From Arthrobacter caoxuetaonis (GTDB taxonomy: Bacteria; Actinomycetota; Actinomycetes; Actinomycetales; Micrococcaceae), in the NCBI RefSeq assembly GCF_023921125.1, contig NZ_CP099466.1, positions 2,852,001 through 2,916,000 of the forward strand: a stretch of 64,000 nucleotides of DNA, read 5' to 3'. A program made the translations under genes and the position numbers. How positions within the stretch are numbered: position 1 is the stretch's first letter; each line of letters starts with the position of its first letter. This document shows, piece after piece, positions 53,197 to 62,531 of this stretch. Under the pieces are notes generated by a model. The model did not search any database and was not told the DNA's origin. It saw only the letters and a list, made by a program, of their open reading frames with translations.

Positions 53197-54543
53197 TTAG
53201 ACATGGCCGGCCTCAGCGGCAGGGCGTGCACCCCGGGCCGGGGCAGGCACGGAGTCCTGGTTTGAAGCGGCTGGAACAAGCATTTCCATCAAGGCAATCA
53301 CTCTATCCTCCACCCTCCGGGGCGATGCATCGGTGAGGTTCGCGAGCATCCGCACCACGAACTTCATCAGCACGGGGATCGGCATACCGGTGCGCAGCGC
53401 CAGTTTCATGACCGCGGGCTTGCCGATCAGGCCGGCAAAAATGCGGCCCAGGGTGAAGTGGCTGCCCCACTCGGACCGCACGCGGTCCGCATACCCGGCC
53501 AGGACGCCGTCGTAAGCGGCTTGTGCCGAAAGCATGCCCGGACGGGAGGCAGCCTGGCCGGCGGAGACAATGTAATCCGCCGCAAACCGGGCTGATTCCA
53601 TCGCGTAGGAAATGCCCTCGCCGTTGAAGGGACTGACCATTCCGCCGGCGTCGCCCAGGAGCAGCAGCCCGGGCGAATAGTGCGGAGTGCGGTTGAAGCC
53701 CATGGGCAGGGCCGCTCCGCGGATTTCCCCCACCTGGTTCTCCGGGGTGAAGCCCCACTCCGGAGGCATTCCCGCCGTCCAGTCACGCAGGACCTTGCGA
53801 TAGTCCAGCTTGCCGAATTCCTTGGAGGAGTTCAGGATTCCCAGTCCGACGTTGGAGGTTCCGTCTCCCACGCCGAAGACCCAGCCGTAGCCGGGAAGCG
53901 GATTGCCGGAGGCATCGGGCAGTTCCAGCCAGCCTTCCATCCAGTCGTCATTGGTGCGCGGGGACGTGAAGTACGTGCGCACCGCGACGCCGAGGGGCCG
54001 GTCATCGCGTTTTTCCAGGCCCAGGCTCAGGGCGGTGCGGCTGGAGTTCCCATCGGCAGCGAGGACCACGTCGGCGGCGAATTCGCGGGTTTCTCCCGTG
54101 CGCCGGCCGTTCTCGTCGAGGACATTCGCGCGCACACCGCAGACCCGTCCGGTGTCATCGCGCAGCGCCTCCGTGACGCTGTGCCGCTCCAGGATGACGG
54201 CTCCGGCAGAGCGCGCATGCTGCGCCAGTTCTTCGTCGAAGCCCAGGCGCGTGCGCACCAGTCCGTAGGAGGGGAAATCCTCAAGGTCCGGCCAGGGCAG
54301 CTCAACCGTGCGTCCCGCAGCGATCAGGCGCAGGCCCTTGTTCCTGCGCCAGCCCGCAGCTTCCTCATGCGGCAGGCCGAGTAACTGGATTTCCCGGACG
54401 GCGCGCGGAGTCAGTCCGTCGCCGCAGACTTTTTCACGCGGAAAGGACGTCTTCTCCAGTACGGTCACGTCGATCCCGGCAGAGGCCAGGTAATAGGCTG
54501 CGGTGGAGCCGGCGGGGCCTGCCCCGACTATCAGGACGCTCAC
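53197..54543 (-). CDS. menJ: menaquinone side-chain reductase (geranylgeranyl reductase family)
   Basis: A 448-residue FAD oxidoreductase. VSVLIVGAGPAGSTAAYYLA is the N-terminal FAD fold, followed by KVCGDGLTPRAV and the late LLLLGDAGGMVSPFNGEGISYA. It belongs to the geranylgeranyl reductase family; in actinobacteria MenJ reduces one isoprene unit to give MK(H2). GTG at 54543 follows the menG TGA by one base, so the pair is coupled. The longer frame upstream runs through menG and is rejected. Confidence 0.9.
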   Translation of the reverse strand: MSVLIVGAGPAGSTAAYYLASAGIDVTVLEKTSFPREKVCGDGLTPRAVREIQLLGLPHEEAAGWRRNKGLRLIAAGRTVELPWPDLEDFPSYGLVRTRLGFDEELAQHARSAGAVILERHSVTEALRDDTGRVCGVRANVLDENGRRTGETREFAADVVLAADGNSSRTALSLGLEKRDDRPLGVAVRTYFTSPRTNDDWMEGWLELPDASGNPLPGYGWVFGVGDGTSNVGLGILNSSKEFGKLDYRKVLRDWTAGMPPEWGFTPENQVGEIRGAALPMGFNRTPHYSPGLLLLGDAGGMVSPFNGEGISYAMESARFAADYIVSAGQAASRPGMLSAQAAYDGVLAGYADRVRSEWGSHFTLGRIFAGLIGKPAVMKLALRTGMPIPVLMKFVVRMLANLTDASPRRVEDRVIALMEMLVPAASNQDSVPAPARGARPAAEAGHV

Positions 54544-54544
54544 G

Positions 54545-55252
54545 TCAGCCGGCGGTCCCGCCCGGCTTGACGGCGCGGTGGATCGCGACGATTCCGCCGG
54601 AGAGGTTGCGGTAGGCAACGTCCTGCCAGCCGGCAGCGGAAATCCAGGCTGCCAGCCCATCCTGGTCCGGCCACGCACGGATCGATTCGGCCAGGTAAAC
54701 GTAGGCGTCCGGGTTGGAAGCCACCTTGCGGGCGATCGGGGGCAGCGCGCGCATCAGGTACTCGGTGTACATAGTGCGCCACACCGGTACCACCGGAGAG
54801 GAGAACTCAGCAATGACCAGCGTTCCGCCGGGCTTGGTCACCCGGTACATCTCTTCCAGGGCCTTCTGCGGTTCATTCACATTGCGCAGGCCGAAGGAGA
54901 TAGTGGCGGCATCAAAGGATTCGTCAGCGAACGGCAGGTTGGTGGCGTCTCCGGCCACGAAGTCGATGTCCGGGCGGCGCCGCTTGCCCACCGTGAGCAT
55001 GCCCAGGGAAAAATCACAGGCGACGACGCCGATTCCCGCATCGGCGTAGGGCTCACTGGAAGTGCCGGTGCCGGCTGCAAGGTCCAGCACGCGCTGGCCG
55101 CGGCGTGCACCTACTGCCTCGACCACCAGGCGCCGCCAGCGGCGGGTCTGGCCCAGGGACAGCACGTCGTTGACGATGTCGTATTTGGGTGCCACCTCGT
55201 CAAACATGGCAGCGACTTCATCAGGGCGTTTTTCCAAAGTTGCGCGCTTCAC
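54545..55252 (-). CDS. menG: demethylmenaquinone methyltransferase
   Basis: A 235-residue SAM methyltransferase catalysing the final ring methylation of menaquinone. N-terminal [22 protein letters not shown] is the UbiE/MenG signature, SAM loop [10 protein letters not shown], then ISFGLRNV and [14 protein letters not shown]. It is the first gene of menG-menJ-polyprenyl synthase and divergent from menF across 144 bases. Confidence 0.94.
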   Translation of the reverse strand: MKRATLEKRPDEVAAMFDEVAPKYDIVNDVLSLGQTRRWRRLVVEAVGARRGQRVLDLAAGTGTSSEPYADAGIGVVACDFSLGMLTVGKRRRPDIDFVAGDATNLPFADESFDAATISFGLRNVNEPQKALEEMYRVTKPGGTLVIAEFSSPVVPVWRTMYTEYLMRALPPIARKVASNPDAYVYLAESIRAWPDQDGLAAWISAAGWQDVAYRNLSGGIVAIHRAVKPGGTAG

Positions 55253-55396
55253 CCGCTCATTGTCTCAAACAATGTTCGGCCAGCCGAACCGGAAACTACC
55301 CGTTTGCATTTGGTCACAAACCCGTGTGTTTCCCGGCGCTGTCCCGACGGCATGAATATGGGGCAATCAGGCATGCGGAGTACAGTCGGAGATACT

Positions 55397-56716
55397 ATGA
55401 CCACCCTGCGTTCCCTTACTGTTCCCCTGGGCGTGCCTTCAGCCGCCATTGGACTCCTGGAGTACCTGGTCCGCGACGACCAGCTGTGCTGGGTCCGCCA
55501 CGGCGAAGGCCTCGTCGGTTTCGGGGAAACCCTCCGGCACACCGCGACCGGACCGGAGCGCTTCGCTTCCGCCCGTTCCTGGTGGAACACGGTCAGCGCG
55601 GCCGCCGACGTCCAGGACGAGGTCCAGGTTCCGGGAACCGGCCTCGCCGCCTTCGGGTCCTTTGCCTTCTCCAAGCGCTCCCCCTTCCTCTCCCGCGTCG
55701 TGGTGCCGGAAATCGTTGTGGGTTCCCGCAACGGAACCGCTTGGGCCACCCTCACCACACTCGATCCGGACGCGGTCCTCGACCGGGAGTCGGTGGCAGC
55801 GGCCCTGGCCGGCTATCTGGAGGAAATCTCCGCGGACTCGCTGTCCCTGGGCAGCGACGCCATCCTGCCCGGAATGCTCTCCGAATCGGAATGGAAGAAC
55901 GCCGTCGCCCGCTCAGTGGCCCATATCGCCGCCGGGGAGCTAAGCAAGATTGTCCTGGCCCGCGACATCGTGGCCAGCCTGTCCTCCCCCATAGCCACGG
56001 CGCAGGTCCTGCGGGAACTGGCGCTGCGCTACGCGAGCTGCTGGACCTATTCAGTGGACGGACTGATCGGGTCCACGCCGGAAATGCTGATCAAGGTAGA
56101 GGACGGCAAGGCCCGGGCACGGGTGCTGGCCGGGACGCTGGACCGCGCCACCGCCCCGCTGGACGATCCCGGCTATGCCAAGCGGGTCCTGGCCGGCTCG
56201 GAAAAGCAGCAGCACGAACACGCCATCGCCATTGATTCCGTGACCCGCCAGCTGGAGCCCTTCACGTCCTCCATGACCTCGCACAGCGAGCCCTTCGTGC
56301 TGGAACTGCCCAACGTGTGGCACCTGGCCTCTGATGTCACGGCCGACCTGCAGCCCCGCGACGGCGCCCTGCCCACGCCGCTGGACCTCGTCGAAGCGCT
56401 CCACCCCACCGCCGCCGTCTGCGGGTATCCCACCAGCGTGGCCGGGGAACTGATCAGTGAACTTGAACACATGGACCGCGGTCCGTATGCCGGTCCGGTG
56501 GGCTGGTTCGACGCCGCCGGGAACGGGGAATGGGGCATCGCTCTTCGCGGGGCGGTCATCGAAGAACCCCAAGCTGTCCGCCTGTTTGCAGGCTGCGGAA
56601 TCGTCTCCGGTTCCAATCCGGCCGCCGAGCTGGAGGAAACCTGGTCCAAGTTCCGTCCGATGCTCGAAGCCCTGGGACTGGACCGGGCGAGGGTGCTCTC
56701 CGGCCAGCCTTCCTGA
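55397..56716 (+). CDS. menF: isochorismate synthase
   Basis: A 439-residue chorismate-binding enzyme making isochorismate, the first menaquinone step. The catalytic Lys is in GELSKIVLARD. The core continues with STPEMLIKV, GTLDRATAP, LHPTAAVCGYP and RGPYAGPVGWFD. A salicylate- or siderophore-type synthase is the alternative, but neighbouring men genes favour MenF. The ATG at 55397 follows GGAG by 6 bases. The open frame continues far upstream antisense to menG and menJ, which is not coding. Confidence 0.9.
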   Translation: MTTLRSLTVPLGVPSAAIGLLEYLVRDDQLCWVRHGEGLVGFGETLRHTATGPERFASARSWWNTVSAAADVQDEVQVPGTGLAAFGSFAFSKRSPFLSRVVVPEIVVGSRNGTAWATLTTLDPDAVLDRESVAAALAGYLEEISADSLSLGSDAILPGMLSESEWKNAVARSVAHIAAGELSKIVLARDIVASLSSPIATAQVLRELALRYASCWTYSVDGLIGSTPEMLIKVEDGKARARVLAGTLDRATAPLDDPGYAKRVLAGSEKQQHEHAIAIDSVTRQLEPFTSSMTSHSEPFVLELPNVWHLASDVTADLQPRDGALPTPLDLVEALHPTAAVCGYPTSVAGELISELEHMDRGPYAGPVGWFDAAGNGEWGIALRGAVIEEPQAVRLFAGCGIVSGSNPAAELEETWSKFRPMLEALGLDRARVLSGQPS

Positions 56717-56743
56717 GCGGCGCGTACAATTTATTCCCGGAGA

Positions 56744-56764
56744 GCGGCCTTTGGCCGCCTTTTT
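56744..56764 (+). terminator. menF terminator, or leader hairpin of the ABC operon
   Basis: GCGGCC (56744-56749) pairs with GGCCGC (56753-56758), followed by CTTTTT. It comes after a TACAAT hexamer at 56725-56730, so it either ends menF or lies in the leader of the first binding-protein gene. Confidence 0.7.
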
Positions 56765-56816
56765 CCTGCCCCCAACCGGAGCCGAACGCTCCGTTCCGAC
56801 CTAAGGTTCTAAACCC

Positions 56817-57602
56817 ATGCACCACAAAGCACGCAACGCCGTCGCCGCTGTTCTGGCCCTCGGTGCCCTCAGCCTCGCCGCCTGCAGCTCAGGGTCTGAC
56901 GCCGCCGGGGACTCCGGCCTGGGACTGGTCAAGGACGGCACACTGACTGTCTGCTCCAACGTTCCGTTCCAGCCGTTCGAGTATGTCGATGACAACGGTG
57001 AGTACACCGGGTTCGACATGGACCTGACCCGGGAGATCGCCGCGGGCATGGACCTGGAATGGCAAGTGCAGAACGTGAGCTTCGACGGCCTGCAGAGCGG
57101 TACCGTCCTGGCCGCCGGCCAGTGCGACGTGATCGCTGCTGCCATGTCCGTCACGCCCGAGCGTGAAGCCAAGATGGCGTTCTCCGAGCCGTACTACGAC
57201 TCCCTGCAGTCCCTGCTGGTTCCCAAGGATTCTGCCGTGAAGTCCCTGGAAGACCTGGCCGGCAAGAAGATCGGCGTGCAGCAGGGCACCACCGGCGAGT
57301 CCTATGCCCGTGAAAACGCCGGCGACGCCGAAGTTGTCTCCTTCCAGACCGACGCTGAGCTTTTCCCCGCCCTGCAGGCAGGCGCGATCGACGCCGTCCT
57401 CCAGGATCTGCCGGTCAATCTGGACCACACTGACGGCGGCGCCTTCACCATCTCCGCCACCTACGAAACGGACGAAGTCTACGGGCTGGCCATGAAGAAG
57501 GACGGCAGCGCTGAACTGGTTGCCGCCGTGAACGCTGAGCTCGCTGAGCTGCGCTCCAACGGCAAGTACCAGGAGCTCTACGACAAGTACTTCACCGAAT
57601 AA
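56817..57602 (+). CDS. polar amino acid ABC substrate-binding lipoprotein (copy 1)
   Basis: A 261-residue type 3 solute-binding protein. The lipobox LSLAAC gives acylated Cys23. Mature sequence: LTVCSNVPFQPFEY, GFDMDLTREIAAGMDL, FDGLQSGTVLAAGQCDVIAAAMSVT and QQGTTGESYA. This fits glutamine, cystine or another polar amino acid. It is strikingly similar to the next gene, with equal length. It comes before the second binding protein, permease and ATPase. Confidence 0.9.
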   Translation: MHHKARNAVAAVLALGALSLAACSSGSDAAGDSGLGLVKDGTLTVCSNVPFQPFEYVDDNGEYTGFDMDLTREIAAGMDLEWQVQNVSFDGLQSGTVLAAGQCDVIAAAMSVTPEREAKMAFSEPYYDSLQSLLVPKDSAVKSLEDLAGKKIGVQQGTTGESYARENAGDAEVVSFQTDAELFPALQAGAIDAVLQDLPVNLDHTDGGAFTISATYETDEVYGLAMKKDGSAELVAAVNAELAELRSNGKYQELYDKYFTE

Positions 57603-57613
57603 GCACCCGCAGC

Positions 57614-57664
57614 TGCACGACGGCGCTGGCCTTGGTCAACCAGGGTCCGCGCCGTCTGTTGTGC
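57614..57664 (+). terminator. hairpin between the two binding-protein genes
   Basis: GACGGCGC (57620-57627) pairs with GCGCCGTC (57650-57657), with outer GCAC/GTGC and inner TGGT/ACCA pairing. It may reduce read-through from copy 1. Confidence 0.55.
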
Positions 57665-57706
57665 AGGGCAGACTGTGACCGGCGGCACCCGGCCGAATGG
57701 GATGCG

Positions 57707-57755
57707 TACAATCGAGACTGCTCGCCCATATCGTCCGGAACCGCCCGCGGTTCCG
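57707..57755 (+). promoter_or_regulatory. candidate -10 and leader hairpin of binding protein copy 2
   Basis: TACAAT at 57707-57712, preceded by GCG, repeats the hexamer context found before copy 1. Downstream GGAACCG (57737-57743) pairs with CGGTTCC (57748-57754) over a 4-base loop. The ATG follows at 57783 after AGAGAAGG. Confidence 0.45.
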
Positions 57756-57782
57756 CCCAGCTCCAAGAGAAGGTACCAATCC

Positions 57783-58568
57783 ATGCCGTACAAAGCACGA
57801 TCCACCGTCCTGGCCGCTGCGGCGCTTTCCGCGCTGGTACTGTCCGCCTGCGGCGGCGAAAGCGACAGCGCCTCTGACTCCGGAATGAACCTCGTATCCG
57901 AGGGCACGCTCACCGTGTGCTCGGATGTCCCCTACGCCCCGTTCGAATTCGAAGGTGAAGACGGCGAATACACCGGCTTCGACATGGATCTCGTCAAGGA
58001 GATCGCAACCGGCATGGGCCTTGAACTGGCCGTTCAGGACGTCGGCTTCGACGGCCTGCAGAGCGGCACCTCGCTGGCCGCAGGCCAGTGCGACCTCGTT
58101 GCCAGCGCCATGACCATCACCGAGGAGCGGAAGAAGAACCTCACGTTCTCCGATCCGTACTATGACTCGCTCCAGTCCATCCTGGTGCCCGAGGGCTCGG
58201 ACATCACCGGCATCGAGGATCTCGCCGGAAAGAACCTGGGCGTGCAGCAGGGCACCACCGGTGAAGCCTACGCACGGGACAACGCTCCCGAAGCCAACAT
58301 CAGCTCCTTCCCGAGCGATGCCGAACTCTACCCGGCGCTGCAGGCCGGCCAGGTAGACGCCGTCCTGCAGGATCTTCCCGTCAACCTGGGGCACACCGAG
58401 GAAGGCGCCTTCACCATCGCGGAAGAGTTCGAGACCAATGAATCCTACGGGTTCGCCATGGCCAAGGACGCCCCCGAAGAACTGGTTTCAGCCGTCAACG
58501 AGCAGCTGACCGAGCTGCGCGACAACGGCAAGTACCAGGAGATCTACGACAAGTACTTCACCGAATAA
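57783..58568 (+). CDS. polar amino acid ABC substrate-binding lipoprotein (copy 2)
   Basis: A 261-residue paralogue of the preceding gene. The lipobox LVLSAC again places Cys at 23. GFDMDLVKEIATGMGL, FDGLQSGTSLAAGQCDL and QQGTTGEAYARDN align without gaps to copy 1, and both end KYQE(L/I)YDKYFTE. Copy 2 has more acidic residues at several mature positions, which may mean a different ligand. The start MPYKARST is used because of AGAGAAGG upstream. Confidence 0.9.
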   Translation: MPYKARSTVLAAAALSALVLSACGGESDSASDSGMNLVSEGTLTVCSDVPYAPFEFEGEDGEYTGFDMDLVKEIATGMGLELAVQDVGFDGLQSGTSLAAGQCDLVASAMTITEERKKNLTFSDPYYDSLQSILVPEGSDITGIEDLAGKNLGVQQGTTGEAYARDNAPEANISSFPSDAELYPALQAGQVDAVLQDLPVNLGHTEEGAFTIAEEFETNESYGFAMAKDAPEELVSAVNEQLTELRDNGKYQEIYDKYFTE

Positions 58569-58648
58569 CACCTGACTGACCGACTGCCGTCCCGGGTGGA
58601 AGAACCTGCCCGGGACGGCGCCATTCACTTCCGCGGAAGGCTCCCCCC

Positions 58649-59434
58649 TTGAAACCGTCCACCCGCAGACGCCTCACCCGGGGCATCCTGTATGCCGTCT
58701 TCGTTCTGGCTGTCCTCGCCGTAGTCCTGCTCGCGGACTGGAAGGCGATCGGGGTCAACTTCTTCGACGCAGAAGTGGCCCGCCGGGCGTTCCCGGACAT
58801 CATTACTGTGGCGGTCAAGAACACCGTCATCTACACCGTCATCGCGTTCATCGGCGGACTGATCCTCGGCCTCATTCTGGCCCTCATGAAGCTCTCCCCC
58901 GTGGGGCCCTACCGCTGGGCTGCAACGGTCTACATCGAAATCTTCCGCGGACTGCCGGCCCTGCTGGTCATCTTCGCGATTGCCTTCGCGGTGCCGATCG
59001 CCTTCTCCTGGCGTCCGCCGGGCGGCAGCGCCGGTGCCGGCCTGATCGCCCTCATCATGGTCTCCGGCGCCTACATCGCCGAGACCATCCGCGCAGGCAT
59101 CCAGGCTGTTCCGGCCGGACAGACCGAAGCTGCACGCTCGCTGGGCATGGGCCCGGCCTGGACCATGGTCTCGGTCACCCTGCCCCAGGCGTTCCGTATC
59201 ATTACCCCGCCCCTGACCAATGAACTGGTGATCCTGATCAAGGACACCTCCCTGCTCTTCATTGCCGGCATGGCCCTGCAGGACCGCGAACTGACAACGT
59301 TCGCCCGGGATTCCGTCTCCCAGTCCGCCAACGCCACTCCCCTGGTGCTGGCGGCAGCCATGTACCTGGTCATCACCCTGCCGCTGACGCAGCTGGTCGC
59401 CAAACTCGAACGCCACAACCAGAGAGGCCGGTAA
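58649..59434 (+). CDS. amino acid ABC transporter permease
   Basis: A 261-residue HisM/GlnP-type permease with five or so hydrophobic segments. YIEIFRGLPALLVIF, YIAETIRAGIQAVPAGQTEAARSLGM and QAFRIITPPLTNELVILIKDTSLL are the classic polar amino acid permease motifs, including the ATPase-docking EAA loop. The TTG start has GGAAGG 8 bases upstream. A single permease gene implies a homodimer shared by the two binding proteins. Confidence 0.92.
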   Translation: MKPSTRRRLTRGILYAVFVLAVLAVVLLADWKAIGVNFFDAEVARRAFPDIITVAVKNTVIYTVIAFIGGLILGLILALMKLSPVGPYRWAATVYIEIFRGLPALLVIFAIAFAVPIAFSWRPPGGSAGAGLIALIMVSGAYIAETIRAGIQAVPAGQTEAARSLGMGPAWTMVSVTLPQAFRIITPPLTNELVILIKDTSLLFIAGMALQDRELTTFARDSVSQSANATPLVLAAAMYLVITLPLTQLVAKLERHNQRGR

Positions 59435-59440
59435 CCTCAA

Positions 59441-60202
59441 GTGAGCACAGCGGCACAGAACCGGGCCGGCAACGTCCCGGCCATCGAAGTAAAGAACCTG
59501 CACAAGTCCTTCGGCGACAACGAAGTGCTCAAGGGCATCGACTTCCACGTCAACCAGGGCGAGGTTGTCTGCGTTATCGGCCCGTCCGGCTCCGGAAAGT
59601 CCACCCTCCTGCGGTGCGTGAACCGGCTCGAGGAACCGACCAGCGGCACCATCATGGTGGAGGGCACCGACATTACGGACCCGGAGACGGACCTCGATGC
59701 CGTCCGCACCCGGATCGGGATGGTCTTCCAGCAGTTCAACCTGTTCCCGCACCTGAACGTGCTGCAGAACCTGACCCTGGCCCAGCGCCGGGCCAAGAAG
59801 CGCGGCAAGGCAGAGGCCGAGGAAACCGCCATGAAGAACCTGGCGAAGGTGGGCCTGGCCGACCGCGCCAAGGCGTTCCCCGCCCAGCTCTCCGGCGGCC
59901 AGCAGCAGCGCGTGGCGATTGCCCGCGCCCTGTCCATGGACCCGGACATGATGCTCTTCGACGAGCCCACCTCGGCACTTGACCCGGAACTGGTCGGCGA
60001 CGTCCTGGAGGTCATGCGCCAGCTGGCCCAGGAAGGCATGACCATGATGGTGGTGACCCACGAGATGGGCTTCGCCCGCGAGGTCGGAGACCGCGTGGTG
60101 TTCATGGACGGCGGCGTCGTCGTAGAACAGGGCGCACCGGCGGCCGTGCTGGGCAACCCGCAGAATGAGCGGACCCGGTCCTTCCTCTCCAAGGTTCTCT
60201 AG
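59441..60202 (+). CDS. amino acid ABC transporter ATP-binding protein
   Basis: A 253-residue GlnQ/HisP-type ATPase. Walker A is GPSGSGKST (47-55), then the Q-loop [17 protein letters not shown], the signature [15 protein letters not shown], Walker [17 protein letters not shown] and the switch His in [11 protein letters not shown]. The GTG start lies 6 bases after the permease stop. It completes the importer. Confidence 0.94.
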   Translation: MSTAAQNRAGNVPAIEVKNLHKSFGDNEVLKGIDFHVNQGEVVCVIGPSGSGKSTLLRCVNRLEEPTSGTIMVEGTDITDPETDLDAVRTRIGMVFQQFNLFPHLNVLQNLTLAQRRAKKRGKAEAEETAMKNLAKVGLADRAKAFPAQLSGGQQQRVAIARALSMDPDMMLFDEPTSALDPELVGDVLEVMRQLAQEGMTMMVVTHEMGFAREVGDRVVFMDGGVVVEQGAPAAVLGNPQNERTRSFLSKVL

Positions 60203-60214
60203 CTCTCCGCGAAG

Positions 60215-60263
60215 AAGCGGCTGTGGCCTGCACCTTCACCGGTGCAGGCCACAGCCGCTTTTT
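60215..60263 (+). terminator. ABC operon intrinsic terminator
   Basis: A 20-bp perfect stem (60215-60234 with 60241-60260), a 6-base loop and TTTTT at 60259-60263. It may also serve the convergent menD. Confidence 0.92.
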
Positions 60264-60277
60264 CTGCCGTTTTGGCG

Positions 60278-61987
60278 TTAGCCGACGGCGCCCTGCACGG
60301 CAGCCTGAACCCTGCGATGCAGTGCCCGCAGCCCGGAGCGCTGCACCGGGACTTCGATCACGGACCTGCCATGCACCGGAGCCTGGAGCGCCGCGGTAAG
60401 TTCGGCCGTCGTCCGGGCCAGCTGGTGGCGGACGCCGTAGCCGGCGCACAAGGCGGGAATGTCTGCCTGGTGGGGTGTGCCGAAGAAGCGTTCGACGACG
60501 CCTCGGTACTGGTCGCTCTCTCCCAGCTCGCCGTGCTCCAGCGTGGTGAAGATGCCGCCGCCGGCGTCGTTCAGGATCACCAGCTGCAGGTCCGGCTCGG
60601 TCTCGCCGTTGGGGAGCAGCAAGGCGCCGGCGTCGTGCAGGAAAGTGAGGTCTCCGAGCAGAAGCCGGGTGGGGATGCCGTGCGCAAGCGCGATTCCGGA
60701 GGCCGTGGCGATCGTCCCGTCGATGCCGGCCAGGCCGCGGTTCGCGTAGACGTCGAGCGGGTGCCAGGCGCCGGAGGCCACCAGGTCCACGTCCCGGATG
60801 GTGTTGGAGGATCCCAGCACCAGGTTTCCGTCAGAGTGGTGCCAGACCAGACCGGCGACATGGAGTCCGCTCAGTTCAGCTTCTGAGGCGAGCAGGTCCT
60901 CGAGTGCGGCCTCGGCAGCGGCGGAGGCCAGCTGCCACGCCTCAAGCCAGCCGGGCGAACCGGTTCCGGCGAAGTGCAGCAGTGCCGGGAGGTCGGAGAT
61001 CAGGGTTTCCGGGCGCTTGCCGGGGATGAACCAGTTGACCGGCCGCGGCACGTAGAGCGCTTTCCTGACCTCGGGGCGGGCCAGCAGGGCAGTGATGGGC
61101 CTGGACAGTGTTGGCCGGCCAAAGACCACCACCCGTTCGATCTGCCCGCCGAGCTCCTCAAGCAGCAGCCGGTAGGCGGTGACGGAGTTCGGCCCGAAAC
61201 GCGCGTTGGAGGAGGGTTCAGCAAACAGCGGCAGCCCAGCCCGCTGGGCAAACATCGCCGCGATTTCCCCTGCCCCGTCACCGGCCACCACAACAGTGCG
61301 GTGCGTTCCGCCGAGGTCTGCCAGCACCCCGGGCGTGTGCTCGGCACCGGCCGGCAGCACCGGAGCGGCTGTGCTGGCCGGGCCCAGTCCCAGGGCATCT
61401 GCCTCGGTGGGGACCAGAGGATCGCGGAACTGCAGGTTGATGTGCACCGGTCCGGCCGGGACGCTGCCGCCGACGCGGTCGAAGGCGGCGGTGATGGCAC
61501 CGGCCGGGTCCTCCCCCGCACCCACGTTCGCTTCCGCGGCGGGGAACTTCCCGAAAATGGCGTCCTGGGCCGTGGTCTGGTTGGCTCCGGTGCCATGGAG
61601 TTCAGCCGGACGGTCAGCGGAAAGCACGACCAGCGCGATGCCCGCGTGGTGCGCCTCCATGACAGCCGGGAGCAGCTCACCCACGGCGGTGCCCGACGTC
61701 GTTGCCACGGCTGCCGGGCGTTTCCCGCCCCTTGCCAGTCCCAGGGCCGTGAACCCGGCAACCCGCTCATCAATGCGGACATGGACCTGGACCAGGCCCT
61801 GCACCTGTGCCTCGGCCAGCGCATAGGCCAGGGGTGCGCTGCGCGAGCCCGGGGCAAGGACAACGTCCCGCACTCCTGCCCGTGCCAGGGCCGCGACGGC
61901 CGAGCGGGCGGCCTGAAGCGAGCTGAGTTGCCCAGCCGCGGGCTCAGAGCCGGGGAGCTGGCTGGAGGAATTCGAGGATCCGGTCAC
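60278..61987 (-). CDS. menD: MenD (SEPHCHC synthase)
   Basis: A 569-residue thiamine-diphosphate enzyme adding a succinyl semialdehyde unit from 2-oxoglutarate to isochorismate. APGSRSAPLAYAL, RIDERVAGFTALGLA (the Glu that activates ThDP) and TTSGTAVGELLPAVMEAHHAG identify MenD. The C-terminal ThDP-binding part (ASGIALAHGIPTRLLLGDLTFLHD and LNDAGGGIF) is complete. It is convergent with the ABC operon and follows the SnoaL-like gene by 9 bases, so menC, that gene and menD may be one transcript. Confidence 0.93.
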   Translation of the reverse strand: MTGSSNSSSQLPGSEPAAGQLSSLQAARSAVAALARAGVRDVVLAPGSRSAPLAYALAEAQVQGLVQVHVRIDERVAGFTALGLARGGKRPAAVATTSGTAVGELLPAVMEAHHAGIALVVLSADRPAELHGTGANQTTAQDAIFGKFPAAEANVGAGEDPAGAITAAFDRVGGSVPAGPVHINLQFRDPLVPTEADALGLGPASTAAPVLPAGAEHTPGVLADLGGTHRTVVVAGDGAGEIAAMFAQRAGLPLFAEPSSNARFGPNSVTAYRLLLEELGGQIERVVVFGRPTLSRPITALLARPEVRKALYVPRPVNWFIPGKRPETLISDLPALLHFAGTGSPGWLEAWQLASAAAEAALEDLLASEAELSGLHVAGLVWHHSDGNLVLGSSNTIRDVDLVASGAWHPLDVYANRGLAGIDGTIATASGIALAHGIPTRLLLGDLTFLHDAGALLLPNGETEPDLQLVILNDAGGGIFTTLEHGELGESDQYRGVVERFFGTPHQADIPALCAGYGVRHQLARTTAELTAALQAPVHGRSVIEVPVQRSGLRALHRRVQAAVQGAVG

Positions 61988-61996
61988 CCCTCCATC

Positions 61997-62482
61997 CTAG
62001 GGTTTGGAGTCAGTCTGCCCACCCGTGCCGACCCCTGGAGCCTCGGCAGGGCGCAACCTCCGCAGCACTCCGGTTTGCTGCAGGAGCGAGAAGCGGTCGG
62101 GCACGCCCCAGTGCTCGGTGATCTTTCCGTCGACGACCGTGGCCACATCAATGACGGTCAGCTCCACGTGTTTGCCGCTGGGCGGGCCGAAGAACGGCCC
62201 GGTGTTGGTGCCCCGGCCGTAGAACCGCACCCACCCGGTGTCGCCGCGGGTGGCCCAGTCTTCCAGGTCATAGGTGAGGTCGGGCATGGCCTCATGGACC
62301 TGGCGAATGGCTTCACGGACCCGTTCAAGTGCCGCTGCCCCCTGCCCGTCGAGGCCGAACTGGTGCTCGATGAGGTCAGGAGAGCACAGTTCGTCCACGA
62401 TGCCGGTGTTGCCGAGGGAAAAGCCTTCAAAGAGTATCCGCCGCAGCACGCCCACACTTTCCGGCAGTTCGATGTCGTCCAT
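61997..62482 (-). CDS. SnoaL-like / ester cyclase family protein
   Basis: A 161-residue cystatin-like (NTF2-superfamily) protein. VREAIRQVHEAMPDLTYDLEDW, GDTGWVRFYGRGTNTGPFFG and DGKITEHWGVPDRFSLL match the SnoaL polyketide-cyclase-like group, most members of which have unknown substrates. It lies between menC and menD on the same strand, so it might act on a menaquinone intermediate, but nothing in the sequence shows that. The start MDDIELPE is chosen over long upstream extensions. Confidence 0.75.
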   Translation of the reverse strand: MDDIELPESVGVLRRILFEGFSLGNTGIVDELCSPDLIEHQFGLDGQGAAALERVREAIRQVHEAMPDLTYDLEDWATRGDTGWVRFYGRGTNTGPFFGPPSGKHVELTVIDVATVVDGKITEHWGVPDRFSLLQQTGVLRRLRPAEAPGVGTGGQTDSKP

Positions 62483-62531
62483 GGCCTGAACGATAGGCTT
62501 CCCGGCCGTGCCGGGGAAGGCTGTCCCGAGA

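Noticed and set aside
54503..55396. Upstream extension of menF to 737 residues
   Set aside because: The extension is antisense to menG and menJ; the ATG at 55397 with GGAG upstream gives a normal isochorismate synthase.
58625..60061. Long minus-strand open frame opposite the amino acid permease and ATPase
   Set aside because: It runs antisense to intact Walker and permease motifs and has no domain of its own.
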